The position numbers and the translations under genes were made by a program. Below, piece by piece: positions 33,915-42,076 of a DNA stretch of 64,000 bases. The notes beneath the pieces were generated by a model. That model was not told the DNA's origin. It made no database searches and saw nothing but the letters and a program-made list of their open reading frames with translations. The DNA comes from Wolinella sp052170135 (GTDB lineage Bacteria; Campylobacterota; Campylobacteria; Campylobacterales; Helicobacteraceae), in the NCBI GenBank assembly GCA_052170135.1, contig JBQNBC010000001.1, positions 1-64,000 on the forward strand, written 5' to 3'. Position 1 is the stretch's first letter. Each line of letters begins with the position of its first letter.

Positions 33915-35390
33915 TTAATATGCCAATAGCAACGCTCCAAGCAAAAACATCACACAAAGTCCAAGAATCTCGCCTAAAAATACAAATCTAGATGCATATC
34001 TAGCAACACCACTTTTTAGCCCAAGTCCGAGACTAGCTGCAATAAAAATCACTCCACTCATACCAAGCGACATGCAAAGCGCGGAGAGAAATCCAATAAA
34101 ATACTCACCAAGCGCAATAGAAAATATAAATACCGTAACAGTTCCTGGACATGGCACGATACTAGCCCCCAATACCACACCTACATCGCTACGCTCATCA
34201 CTCCTGCATGCCTTGCAATTACATGTATGCTCATGTAATTGCTCGCCATTGCTCTTAAATGAGAATCTACGCAAAAACGGTAGCTTGCAATAGAGGAGAT
34301 AGATAGCGATTGAGAGGATTATAAGTGCAGATAACTTTGTGGCATAAAAGACAAAGTTATCCAAAAACTCTTTGAAAAAAATCTCAAAAAAGTAGTATAT
34401 GCCAAGCGTCATCAAAAAGGCTGAAAATGTATGCACTACACCAATTGCAAGTGCTATTCCTACGGCTTTTGCACGATTTTGACGTGTGCCAAAAAAATAT
34501 GAGCCAACAAGCATCTTTCCATGTCCAGGACCTGCAGCATGTAGTGCACCATAAAGTAGCGAAAAACCAAGCAAAGATAACATCTCCGCGCCCCACGCAT
34601 TACCCTGCGCACGCTGTAAAAGCTCTCTTAATCGCAACTGAAATGCTTCAAGAAGCTGCGCCAAATTCCATGAAAGTGCAATCTTGGTAGGTTCATTTAA
34701 CACTTTTTCTCGCATTAAAGAATCATGCATAGCATTCCCACTTGTAGCATCCAAAGCAGAAAATTCAGTGAGCTTCTCACCGGTTGTACTATTTTGATCA
34801 AACCCTAACGATGCGCGATTCTCCATATTCTCGGCACTAATCTTGCTAATAAAGGCAACATTATTAAAAAGATTCTCGCTCCAACCGATAGACTCGCGCC
34901 ATGCAAAATCAACATCCATCATCACAAAATCAAAAAAACCCTCACCATCCTCAAGTGTAACAGAAATCGTATCAAGCGACGTAATAGCAATATCCAATGG
35001 CAAATAATATGAAAACTGCACATGGGAATCGCGCAAGGAAAGGTGTGGATTCTCTGCTGCGATATAAAGCCCACGCACCTCATTATCCCCTGAGGCATGA
35101 CTTATAGAGGTGAGATACTCACGCGGTCTTAGGTACTCAAGTAGCAGCTCTTTAATGTAAGCCAAATCTTCTTCGTCAAGCGTCTGCTTTGAGTCATAGC
35201 GAGCCATTAGTTCACGACTAAAAATCTCAGAGAATTGCCATGTAATATGCACACCATCTATGCTGTCTTCACCTCCATTAAAGCGTACATATACACCAAC
35301 TTTTGGCGTATAAAGCTGACATAACGCGCAGGCATGAAGTGTAGAAAAAATACCAAAAATTATCAAAAGCAGCAGTCGCTTCAAAATCAT
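33915..35390 (-). CDS. DUF1007-NicO fusion: nickel/cobalt transporter with periplasmic domain
   Basis: Two domains in one chain of about 491 aa. After a signal peptide (MILKRLLLLIIFGIFS) comes a periplasmic DUF1007 domain (about 25-185). A membrane domain of six or more helices (about 265-491) belongs to the NicO group, with HAAGPGHGKMLVGSYF, GVVHTFSAF, CPGTVTVFIFSIALGEY and a His/Cys cluster HEHTCNCKAC in a loop. Metal uptake or efflux of nickel or cobalt is expected from the family; the direction is unknown. I start at ATG 35390, where AGGAG lies very close. ATG 35411 has no ribosome-binding site but cannot be excluded. It is convergent with tRNA-Phe. Confidence 0.8.
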   Translation of the reverse strand: MILKRLLLLIIFGIFSTLHACALCQLYTPKVGVYVRFNGGEDSIDGVHITWQFSEIFSRELMARYDSKQTLDEEDLAYIKELLLEYLRPREYLTSISHASGDNEVRGLYIAAENPHLSLRDSHVQFSYYLPLDIAITSLDTISVTLEDGEGFFDFVMMDVDFAWRESIGWSENLFNNVAFISKISAENMENRASLGFDQNSTTGEKLTEFSALDATSGNAMHDSLMREKVLNEPTKIALSWNLAQLLEAFQLRLRELLQRAQGNAWGAEMLSLLGFSLLYGALHAAGPGHGKMLVGSYFFGTRQNRAKAVGIALAIGVVHTFSAFLMTLGIYYFFEIFFKEFLDNFVFYATKLSALIILSIAIYLLYCKLPFLRRFSFKSNGEQLHEHTCNCKACRSDERSDVGVVLGASIVPCPGTVTVFIFSIALGEYFIGFLSALCMSLGMSGVIFIAASLGLGLKSGVARYASRFVFLGEILGLCVMFLLGALLLAY

Positions 35391-35503
35391 ACTCCTGAAA
35401 GCAAAAGACATAAAGGTACAATTTTACATAATTATTGTCATTGACGGAAAATATGGACAGTATTATAAAAAACGCTTGAGCGAACAAAAATGATATAGAC
35501 CCA

Positions 35504-35644
35504 CTATCTGGCGTAATTGGTGACTAGATTCTTTGGTAGGCTATATTCGCCACCCCATGATTTTATCCAGTTGCCATTGCTAACCTCTATAGCATCAATC
35601 ATCTCTTGCACTAGTGCGTTTAGCTTTTCTTGTGTTGTTGTCAT
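35504..35644 (-). pseudogene. Truncated ArdC-like antirestriction protein, N-terminal 46 residues
   Basis: From ATG 35644, preceded by an excellent GAGGAGAG site, the frame reads MTTTQEKLNALVQEMIDAIE, then NWIKSWGGEYSLPKNLVTNY and a stop at 35504. The W-x-K-x-W...LP-x-N pattern is the start of the ssDNA-binding ArdC N-terminal domain (DUF1738) found on conjugative plasmids and ICEs. The usual GIN segment and the metallopeptidase half are missing, so this is a relic rather than a working gene. Confidence 0.6.
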
Positions 35645-35735
35645 GATTCTCTCCTCTGCCTCACGCCTGTTATATGAGGACTTTAAAATTTACAGACTTG
35701 AATGTTTTGCATTCCTCAAAAAGGAGAGATCACGC

Positions 35736-36057
35736 CCTTAAAGGGGAGTTTCTATCCCCTTTAAGGAGTGCAAGTTATAATGAGTTAGCGAAATGCGAGT
35801 TATTAGCTCGCATAGACGCTTTAAATTACTGGCGATGAATGATAAAGCTACACTCTTATCCCCCAAAAGGGGAGAGAGACAGAGTCTCTCTGTAAAGCCA
35901 TTACAGCCTAATTTCAAGCACAAACTTGATATCATGCCATTGAAGCTCTAGCTTCAAGTATAGCTTGTTCATCGCTACACCTCCTTTCGGGGACTTTTGC
36001 AATGTAGTCCCCATCAGGAGCGTAGCAACCCACTAAGGGCTTTACGCCCCTTGTGGG
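35736..36057. repeat. Cluster of consecutive hairpins (six inverted repeats in 320 bp)
   Basis: No gene fits here, but the sequence is dense in inverted repeats. They are 35736-35747/35755-35766 (12 bp perfect), 35793-35799/35807-35813 (7 bp), 35873-35879/35885-35891 (7 bp), and 35940-35946/35951-35957 (7 bp). A composite stem spans 35974-36026 in which GCTAC/GTAGC, CTCCT/AGGAG and GGGGACT/AGTCCCC nest with small internal loops (17 bp). Another is 36029-36057 (11 bp with two bulges). It lies between the Toprim and ArdC remnants, so it may be the relic of a plasmid or ICE origin region, or a structured RNA. 36058-36076 holds nothing else. Confidence 0.55.
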
Positions 36058-36076
36058 AACTACTTTATTAGTCTCG

Positions 36077-36244
36077 TTATTTATTCAGACAGAGAAAGTC
36101 CGTTAAATCAAACCCTTTATAGAGCTTGATATTAGACTGCAAAGCTAATAGCTCCCAATCCCAAACTTTTACCTCTTTTGCTACATCTTTTAGTTGCTCC
36201 ATTAGAGCAGTAGCTCCATTATGTCCAGCCTTGTCATAGTGCAT
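36077..36244 (-). pseudogene. C-terminal fragment of a Toprim-domain primase from a mobile element
   Basis: The minus frame reads MHYDKAGHNGATALMEQLKD, then VKVWDWELLALQSNIKLYKG, then FDLTDFLCLNK and a stop at 36077. D-x-D/K-AG followed by a helix and a K-D-F-N/DLTD-like end is the tail of a Toprim catalytic domain as in mobile-element primases. Upstream the same frame is interrupted by a stop (RELLLL then TAA), so the N-terminal part is lost. 36245-36488 carries no recognisable gene. It pairs logically with the ArdC fragment 430 bp downstream. Confidence 0.5.
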
Positions 36245-36498
36245 TTAAAGTAATAAAAGTTCTCTAGAGTGATAAGCTTTGCTATCTGGCCAACCACGCT
36301 CAATATCTAAATAGAATCAAAAGTATTAATAGTCACAGGAAAATGATAAAAACCTAGATGAGATCTGTTTGGATACTATCGAGAAAGATAGAGCTAAAAT
36401 AAGCTAAATTTTATACGCTTTGTAAGAGATTTCAACTAAAATATGTGATAAAAAAAATAATTATATTTTTGCTTTTTTATACTACTGCTTGACATGCG

Positions 36499-36514
36499 TT
36501 GTTTTAGAAAACAA
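36499..36514. promoter_or_regulatory. Palindrome upstream of the secreted paralogue genes
   Basis: TTGTTTT (36499-36505) and AAAACAA (36508-36514) form a perfect 7-bp inverted repeat with a 2-nt centre, 40 nt before the first paralogue's start. A TTGACA hexamer lies just upstream (36489-36494). It could be an operator, but no regulator is nearby. Confidence 0.35.
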
Positions 36515-36554
36515 AACATTATGCTAATTTTGCAAATAAATCAGGAGAATGACT

Positions 36555-37280
36555 ATGAAGCTAAATAGAATGATAGCCCTTGTCGCGTTATATACAGTGC
36601 CACTTTTAGCACAAATTGATTTATTTATGAGCGGAAAAGTCTTCTTGGAAGATAACAAAGAGGATGCAAATGTTACGGTGAGTACTACCTTTGAGGGGCT
36701 AGAGTATCGCCACTTTATGACTTGTGGGCTAGGGGATGGAGCAATAGTGTGCGAAAATATATCAGAAAGAATGCTGTCAAACCCTAAAGAATTTACTTAT
36801 TATTCTGTTAGAAAAGAATATTTTAACGAAATATGGAAAGCCAAAGAAGATGATATGCTTTTCCTTACTGATGAAGAAATAAAAGAGCATAAAAACAAAA
36901 ATAAAAAAGGGCACGAGGACACTATCGTAGAATATTTTGAATACGAATATCCTATATTTGAAAAAGATGGGATAGTTTCTGTCGTCGTAATAGGCGACGA
37001 ACAATCTACACGAGGAGAAAATAGCTACACTACATATAAAGACGGCAAAAGGGTAAAACTAAGAGTCGACGACAGAAGCTTATACAAAAAGATAAACAAA
37101 GGCTTTCATGATTCCGTTTTAAAAATAGACGAGAATTGCAAATTTTTTATCTTTAAAGATAAGCTATACGTCTATGACCCCAATATTGAGTTTAGCTACG
37201 GAAGATATGGCAAATCTAAAAGCTATTTCGCGTTTGACGTTCCAGACATAGAGCAATACCTTATCCCCGTAGAAGAATAA
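36555..37280 (+). CDS. Secreted protein of unknown function, paralogue 1
   Basis: A 241-residue protein with an N-terminal signal peptide (MKLNRMIALVALYTVPLLAQ). A variable half with two cysteines (MTCGLGDGAIVCEN) and a highly charged middle follow. The C-terminal half begins near GDEQSTRGENSYTTYKDGK and ends YLIPVEE. I start at ATG 36555, seven nt after GGAG; the in-frame ATG at 36549 is too close to that site. The 3' 288 nt (36993-37280) are repeated with one mismatch in the next gene. No family was recognised. Export to the periplasm or cell surface is inferred from the signal peptide only. Codon usage is AT-rich and poor in the host pentamer. Confidence 0.7.
   Translation: MKLNRMIALVALYTVPLLAQIDLFMSGKVFLEDNKEDANVTVSTTFEGLEYRHFMTCGLGDGAIVCENISERMLSNPKEFTYYSVRKEYFNEIWKAKEDDMLFLTDEEIKEHKNKNKKGHEDTIVEYFEYEYPIFEKDGIVSVVVIGDEQSTRGENSYTTYKDGKRVKLRVDDRSLYKKINKGFHDSVLKIDENCKFFIFKDKLYVYDPNIEFSYGRYGKSKSYFAFDVPDIEQYLIPVEE
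36993..37280 (+). repeat. 288-bp direct repeat, copy 1 (3' half of paralogue 1)
   Basis: Matches 37793-38080 exactly 800 bp downstream. I found a single difference, C at 37265 versus T at 38065. Similarity stops abruptly upstream of GGCGACGAACAATC and just after the stop codon. Confidence 0.9.
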
Positions 37281-37327
37281 TAAAGTTATCAAACGATATT
37301 ATTTTACGAAATAAATCAGGAGTCGAA

Positions 37328-38080
37328 GTGAAAATATTTAAATTATGTATTTTATTAGCTATTTGTATAACAGTAGGATTCCCTCAGGATACTTGGTTTA
37401 AAGAAGGTCATGCTTACCTTTATAATATGAGCGGCGAGGGCAACTTAACGGTTAAAACGGAATATTCCGAAAACGATAAACTGTTTTATACTTGCGGGAT
37501 AACCGACAACGAAGCGCGCTATCTGGATTGTCATTGGGTCGATATCAAAGATGCAGGTTTCGAAAGCTACGACGCTAAAATCCCATACTATTCATCTCAA
37601 AGTGAAGACCCAAATTTTTTAGACGGACTAGGGTATAGCGAAAGCGAAGACGGTATAAGTAAAGACATCGCAAGTCAAGAGTGGATAAAAGAAAACGGGA
37701 ATAAAATAAGAAAAAATAATACTGAAATCAACCGCTACTTGGTCGATACACCCATATATGTAAAAAATGGGATAGTTTCCGTCGTAGAGTGGGGCGACGA
37801 ACAATCTACACGAGGAGAAAATAGCTACACTACATATAAAGACGGCAAAAGGGTAAAACTAAGAGTCGACGACAGAAGCTTATACAAAAAGATAAACAAA
37901 GGCTTTCATGATTCCGTTTTAAAAATAGACGAGAATTGCAAATTTTTTATCTTTAAAGATAAGCTATACGTCTATGACCCCAATATTGAGTTTAGCTACG
38001 GAAGATATGGCAAATCTAAAAGCTATTTCGCGTTTGACGTTCCAGACATAGAGCAATACCTTATTCCCGTAGAAGAATAA
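37328..38080 (+). CDS. Secreted protein of unknown function, paralogue 2
   Basis: A 250-residue protein beginning with GTG after AGGAG and a signal peptide MKIFKLCILLAICITVG. The N-terminal half differs from paralogue 1, but the layout is conserved: a Gly/Asn strand pair (YNMSGEGNLTVKT against EDNKEDANVTVST), a TCGxxDxxA/G-x-x-x-x-C element, and an acidic linker with DGIVSVV-type strand. The last 96 residues are identical to paralogue 1. The short leader AAATAAATCAGGAG is also shared by both genes. This is a tandem duplication whose 5' halves diverged while the 3' halves were kept the same, or were made the same by conversion. Function is unknown. Confidence 0.7.
   Translation: MKIFKLCILLAICITVGFPQDTWFKEGHAYLYNMSGEGNLTVKTEYSENDKLFYTCGITDNEARYLDCHWVDIKDAGFESYDAKIPYYSSQSEDPNFLDGLGYSESEDGISKDIASQEWIKENGNKIRKNNTEINRYLVDTPIYVKNGIVSVVEWGDEQSTRGENSYTTYKDGKRVKLRVDDRSLYKKINKGFHDSVLKIDENCKFFIFKDKLYVYDPNIEFSYGRYGKSKSYFAFDVPDIEQYLIPVEE
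37793..38080 (+). repeat. 288-bp direct repeat, copy 2 (3' half of paralogue 2)
   Basis: Second copy of the repeat at 36993-37280, offset exactly 800 bp, with one base different. It covers the C-terminal 96 codons including the stop. Confidence 0.9.
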
Positions 38081-38246
38081 AGTTATAACGGTATTTTAAT
38101 GCAAATCAATCCATGCATCCAAAATACCTATAGCTTTTAATAATCTCTCTTTGCTTGCCGACTTTACCATCACGTACTACTTGAGCAAAGCTGTACAATT
38201 ATTATTACTAGCTTGTGACGGTAGGGTAGCCTGCTAAGAATCGACC

Positions 38247-39074
38247 TTAAAACTCAGCAATAAATCCGCGCATAAGCCCAGCTAGATCTCTATAAAACTG
38301 TAAGTTTTTACACCCTATTCTCTCTGCAAAGCGCGAAATAACCTCTTCTTGGTCGTATCCCATCTCTGCCACAAAGTATGGAATTGCACGCTCCTTTGCT
38401 GACAAAAATAATGCCTCTAAAATCTCACTCCCACGTTCACCACCAAAAAGTGCGATTCTTGGCTCGTGAGCTAGTGGTTTTGGTAAAAGTGCTGTATTTG
38501 CGATATATGGTGGATTTGAGACGAGTAGCTCAAAGTCGCCAGAGAGCGGCTCTAGCAGTGAGCCATGAAATAGGCAAATCCGCTCTCCCAGCTCAAAGTG
38601 CGATATATTTTTACGCGCAATCTCTAAAGCTTCACAAGAAATATCGCTAGCTTTTATAGATATTTTTTCATTTTTTAAAGCAAGCATACAAGATATTGCT
38701 CCGCTACCTATTCCTACTTCAGCTACGCTTTTTATGGAGTTTTGCGTGATTATTTCAGAGGCGATATCTACTAAAATTTCCGTTTCAGGACGTGGAATTA
38801 GTGCGCCTTTTGTAATGTAAAATTTTTGTGAATAAAAGCTAACAGATTTTATGATGTATTCAATAGGCTCGCTCGATTCCCTCCGTGCAACAAGTTCAAA
38901 GAATTGTTCTTTTGTCGCACTATCTAGCGTGTCGTTTTCATGCGTGTGGAGCCAGCTCCTCTCTTGTTGAAGGATGAACGCAAGCAAAATCTCAGCCTCA
39001 AGCCTAGAGCGCTCGACAAAATCGCACTTTGCAAGACTCTCTCGTGCCTCTTTTAGTGCTTCGTATATCTTCAT
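38247..39074 (-). CDS. prmC: Peptide chain release factor N5-glutamine methyltransferase
   Basis: Methylates the GGQ glutamine of release factors RF1/RF2 using S-adenosylmethionine. The 275 aa contain an N-terminal helical domain (about 1-80). The Rossmann methyltransferase domain has the SAM loop EVGIGSGAISCML near residue 118 and the diagnostic LVSNPPYI near residue 185. The C-terminus ends FIAEF. The ATG at 39074 follows the M48 protease stop by 2 nt, so both are co-transcribed. 38081-38246 upstream of its 3' end carries no recognisable feature. Confidence 0.92.
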   Translation of the reverse strand: MKIYEALKEARESLAKCDFVERSRLEAEILLAFILQQERSWLHTHENDTLDSATKEQFFELVARRESSEPIEYIIKSVSFYSQKFYITKGALIPRPETEILVDIASEIITQNSIKSVAEVGIGSGAISCMLALKNEKISIKASDISCEALEIARKNISHFELGERICLFHGSLLEPLSGDFELLVSNPPYIANTALLPKPLAHEPRIALFGGERGSEILEALFLSAKERAIPYFVAEMGYDQEEVISRFAERIGCKNLQFYRDLAGLMRGFIAEF

Positions 39075-39076
39075 TT

Positions 39077-40408
39077 TTATTCTGATTCTTCGTGGTTTGT
39101 TCTCGATTCTCCATAGGAGTTACCAGATTTATCTTGCGCCTTACTATCTTTAGAAACCACATTGCCAACATCAACCTCATTGGATTCTTCGCATTTATCC
39201 TTTTTTGGCATTTTTGAAATATCGCAACCAAGAGCCTTTAACCTCTCTAATAGTGGCGGATGAGTGTAGTGGAAAAATATATAAAGCGGGTGGGAGTGCG
39301 GAAATGCTCGATTCTCATTTACGAGTGTGATTAGTGCGCTAGAGAGCGATTCTCTATCCTCTAGCTCCGCACCAAAACTATCTGCGGCGTATTCATTGTG
39401 ACGACTGAGCATACCAAAAAGTGGCATGAAATAGAATCCAAGTGGCGCGCTAAGCAACAATAAAATCGCAAGTTTAGCCGGTGGCGTATCACTGATGCCA
39501 AGCTCTGCAAATAGTAATTCGGGAAGATTTCCCGCGATGAAAAATAATAAAAAAATTAAAATTGCACTAAAGCCAAGACCTTTATAAATGTCACCATGTC
39601 TAAAATGCCCTAGCTCATGCCCAAGCACTGCTAGCAGTTCATGTGTACTTACCTTTTTTAAAAGAGTATCAAACAGTACTACGCGTTTACTTTTGCCAAG
39701 TCCACCAAAGTAGGCATTTAGCCGCCCATCTCGCCTGCTAGCATCCATCACGAACACACCGCTACTAAAGAATCCGGCTCGCTGCAAAAGCGCATCGATT
39801 CTCTCCTTTAGCTCAGAGTCTTCAAGTGGTGTGAAGCGGTTAAAAATAGGCGCTATGAGCGTTGGATAGATTAGATTTGCCACAATAATTAGAGCAAACA
39901 CAAAGACAAATGCGTATAGCCACCAAAGTTTTAGATTCTCAATAATGTAAAAAAGTGCCAAAAATATTGGTGTGCCTATAAGAATTGTGAGTGTAAATTC
40001 TTTGAGTGTATCTACAAGAAACAATCGTGCACCACTTTGTGAAAAGCCAAATTTTTTATCAAGCACGAGTTTTTTATAGGCGTTTAGTGGCATGTGCGCA
40101 AGCGCACCAAGCAGCAAGAAGCCAAACATAAATAAAAGCCCACCAAGTGCCTTAGAATCATCACTTACGTTGTAAAGCCATTCTAAAGCACCATTAAACC
40201 ACGCACAAAAAAGCGCACACTCTAAAAGCGCATCAGCAATGTTTAATTGCTCATTTGCCTCAGCGTATTCTGCTGCTTGCTTGTATTCGTTTTGTGGCAA
40301 AATCACTGGTGGCTGTAGAGCGTGAGAACGTATATGTTGAATCTGCAAAAGTGAGATAATCACATGTGGAATCGTGTAAAAAAGTAGAAATGTCCATATA
40401 AATACCAT
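39077..40408 (-). CDS. M48 family zinc metallopeptidase (Ste24/CAAX protease-like)
   Basis: Membrane-embedded zinc protease of 443 aa. There are about four N-terminal membrane helices. The catalytic motif is LGHELGHFRHGD near residue 265 (two His and Glu), and two more helices with the third ligand region NEYAADSFGAEL follow near residue 346. The last 50 residues are charged and low complexity, rich in Lys/Glu/Asp, probably a cytoplasmic tail. AAGGA precedes the ATG by 7 nt. The substrate is unknown, since bacteria lack prenylated CAAX proteins. The bacterial relatives are thought to act in membrane protein quality control. Confidence 0.88.
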   Translation of the reverse strand: MVFIWTFLLFYTIPHVIISLLQIQHIRSHALQPPVILPQNEYKQAAEYAEANEQLNIADALLECALFCAWFNGALEWLYNVSDDSKALGGLLFMFGFLLLGALAHMPLNAYKKLVLDKKFGFSQSGARLFLVDTLKEFTLTILIGTPIFLALFYIIENLKLWWLYAFVFVFALIIVANLIYPTLIAPIFNRFTPLEDSELKERIDALLQRAGFFSSGVFVMDASRRDGRLNAYFGGLGKSKRVVLFDTLLKKVSTHELLAVLGHELGHFRHGDIYKGLGFSAILIFLLFFIAGNLPELLFAELGISDTPPAKLAILLLLSAPLGFYFMPLFGMLSRHNEYAADSFGAELEDRESLSSALITLVNENRAFPHSHPLYIFFHYTHPPLLERLKALGCDISKMPKKDKCEESNEVDVGNVVSKDSKAQDKSGNSYGESRTNHEESE

Positions 40409-40435
40409 AAAAAAATCCTTAAAGCTTTTAAATTC

Positions 40436-41203
40436 TTAGCTATTGATTATCTCTTTGATTCTGCGTGCTATTGATGATACTTGCACTATTTTTTGTGTTA
40501 TTGCGATGGAATCATCGAGTAAAATTTTTACAAATGCACTACCGACTATAACCCCATCTACCTCGGATGCTTTTTGTCGCGCATTTTGCTCATTTACGCC
40601 AAATCCTAAATAAATTGGTGTGGCTGTGCACTCTCTAATCGCCTCTATGCTCGGCGTAAGCGATTCTTCGCGCCCACTACCTGTAATTCCAGCATATGCT
40701 AAAAGATATATAAACTTTTTCGCTAATGGGGCGATTGTTGTTATACGTTTCTTGGGCGTTGTTGGAGAAATAAAACGAATTAGCGCTATATTATTTCTCT
40801 CGCAGCTCTCTGCTAAAAACCCAGATTCTTCAAATGGCACATCAGGGATTATTAGCCCACTTATGCCTAGAGTACGGGCTTTTTCACATGTATAATCAAT
40901 ACCAATTTTGTGAAATGGATTTGCGTATCCCATCCATATAGTATCTATTTTTGACGCAATCTTCTCGCTGATTTCATACAGATTATCAAAGCGAAATCCA
41001 GCTTTAAGCGAGCGAAGATTTGCGCTTTCTATTACCGCACCATCGGCTACTGGATCAGAGAATGGCACACCAAGCTCAAGAGAATCGACACCGTTTTCAG
41101 CTAGAGATAGTGCTAAATCGATGGTGAATTGAGAATCGGGCAATGCAGCTGTGATGTAAGCTATAAGTTTTTTTTCATTATTTTGATTTATTATATTTTT
41201 CAT
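40436..41203 (-). CDS. trpA: Tryptophan synthase alpha subunit
   Basis: Cleaves indole-3-glycerol phosphate to indole for TrpB. The 255-aa TIM barrel shows the catalytic Glu in SLELGVPFSDPVADG (about 42-56) and the Asp in GLIIPDVPFEE near residue 130. The phosphate loop YLGFGVNEQ and GVIVGSAFVK come near the end. GGAG lies 6 nt before the ATG. Unusually, it stands alone without trpB or other trp genes in the window. It is divergent from panB. Confidence 0.93.
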   Translation of the reverse strand: MKNIINQNNEKKLIAYITAALPDSQFTIDLALSLAENGVDSLELGVPFSDPVADGAVIESANLRSLKAGFRFDNLYEISEKIASKIDTIWMGYANPFHKIGIDYTCEKARTLGISGLIIPDVPFEESGFLAESCERNNIALIRFISPTTPKKRITTIAPLAKKFIYLLAYAGITGSGREESLTPSIEAIRECTATPIYLGFGVNEQNARQKASEVDGVIVGSAFVKILLDDSIAITQKIVQVSSIARRIKEIINS

Positions 41204-41287
41204 ATCTACTCCAACGGCAGGTCTTTTATTTTTCGATAAAATAGCATGAAAATCTCCTAATTCAGGGCATCACACGGAGCGAAAAAG

Positions 41288-42076
41288 ATGAAAAATATTA
41301 CCGTCTCTTCGATTAAAAATAGGAAGAATGGCGAAAAGATTACGATGATTACTGCCTATGACGCGCTATTTGCAAGGCTTTTTGATGGAGAAGTTGATAT
41401 GGTGCTAGTGGGCGATAGCCTTGCTATGAGCTTTGGTGGTGCGCGAGATACACTTTCTCTTAGTATGGATTCTATGATTTACCACACACGTGCGGTATCA
41501 AAGGCGATTTCAAGCTCGCTAATTGTGCTTGATATGCCATTTGGTAGTTATTTAAATAGTGAAGTAGCGCTATTTAATGCTTCTCGTGCGTACAAAGAGA
41601 GCGATGCTGCAGCTGTAAAGCTAGAGGGTGGTGCTGAGCAGGCGGAGACGATTTTTAGACTTACACAAAATGGAATTGCGGTTATGGGGCATATTGGGCT
41701 AAAACCACAGTTTGTGCGCGCTGAAGGTGGATACAAGATAAGAGGCAAGGAAGAATCGGAGATTAATTCTCTGCTTATGGATGCAATGGCACTCGAAGAA
41801 TCAGGTGTATTTTCACTCGTGCTTGAGGGTGTTAGGGCGAATGTAGCAGAAAAGATAGCAAAGAGCGTGTCGATTCCTGTTATTGGCATTGGAAGTGGCA
41901 TAAATGTCGATGGGCAAGTGCTTGTGTGGAGCGATATGCTTGGATTCTTCGAGGAGTTTCAGCCGAAGTTTGTAAGAAGATATCTGAATGGTGCAGAGTT
42001 AGTGAGAAAAGCGGTGCGCGATTATGTCTCTGATGTAAAAGGACTGCGATTCCCTAATGATAGCGAGAGTTACTAA
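41288..42076 (+). CDS. panB: 3-methyl-2-oxobutanoate hydroxymethyltransferase
   Basis: First committed step of pantothenate synthesis, adding a hydroxymethyl group to 2-oxoisovalerate. The 262-aa barrel has MITAYDALFARLFDG, the metal ligand region VLVGDSLAMSFGG, VKLEGGAE, and the catalytic Glu in SLVLEGVRANVAEKIAK. The ending VIGIGSGINVDGQVLVWSDM is typical. The ribosome-binding site GGAGCG precedes the ATG. Its stop overlaps the ruvB start by one base, so panB and ruvB are coupled. Confidence 0.95.
   Translation: MKNITVSSIKNRKNGEKITMITAYDALFARLFDGEVDMVLVGDSLAMSFGGARDTLSLSMDSMIYHTRAVSKAISSSLIVLDMPFGSYLNSEVALFNASRAYKESDAAAVKLEGGAEQAETIFRLTQNGIAVMGHIGLKPQFVRAEGGYKIRGKEESEINSLLMDAMALEESGVFSLVLEGVRANVAEKIAKSVSIPVIGIGSGINVDGQVLVWSDMLGFFEEFQPKFVRRYLNGAELVRKAVRDYVSDVKGLRFPNDSESY

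Noticed and set aside
35738..35935. 65-codon minus-strand frame in the hairpin region
   Set aside because: Its translation follows the inverted repeats, it has no ribosome-binding site and no protein-like composition.
35736..36057. Possible CRISPR array in the hairpin cluster
   Set aside because: The inverted repeats differ from one another and there are no regularly spaced identical repeats or spacers.
36489..36525. TTGACA at 36489 as the -35 of a standard promoter
   Set aside because: The nearest -10-like hexamer (TATGCT at 36520) is about 25 nt away, too far for a sigma-70 promoter.
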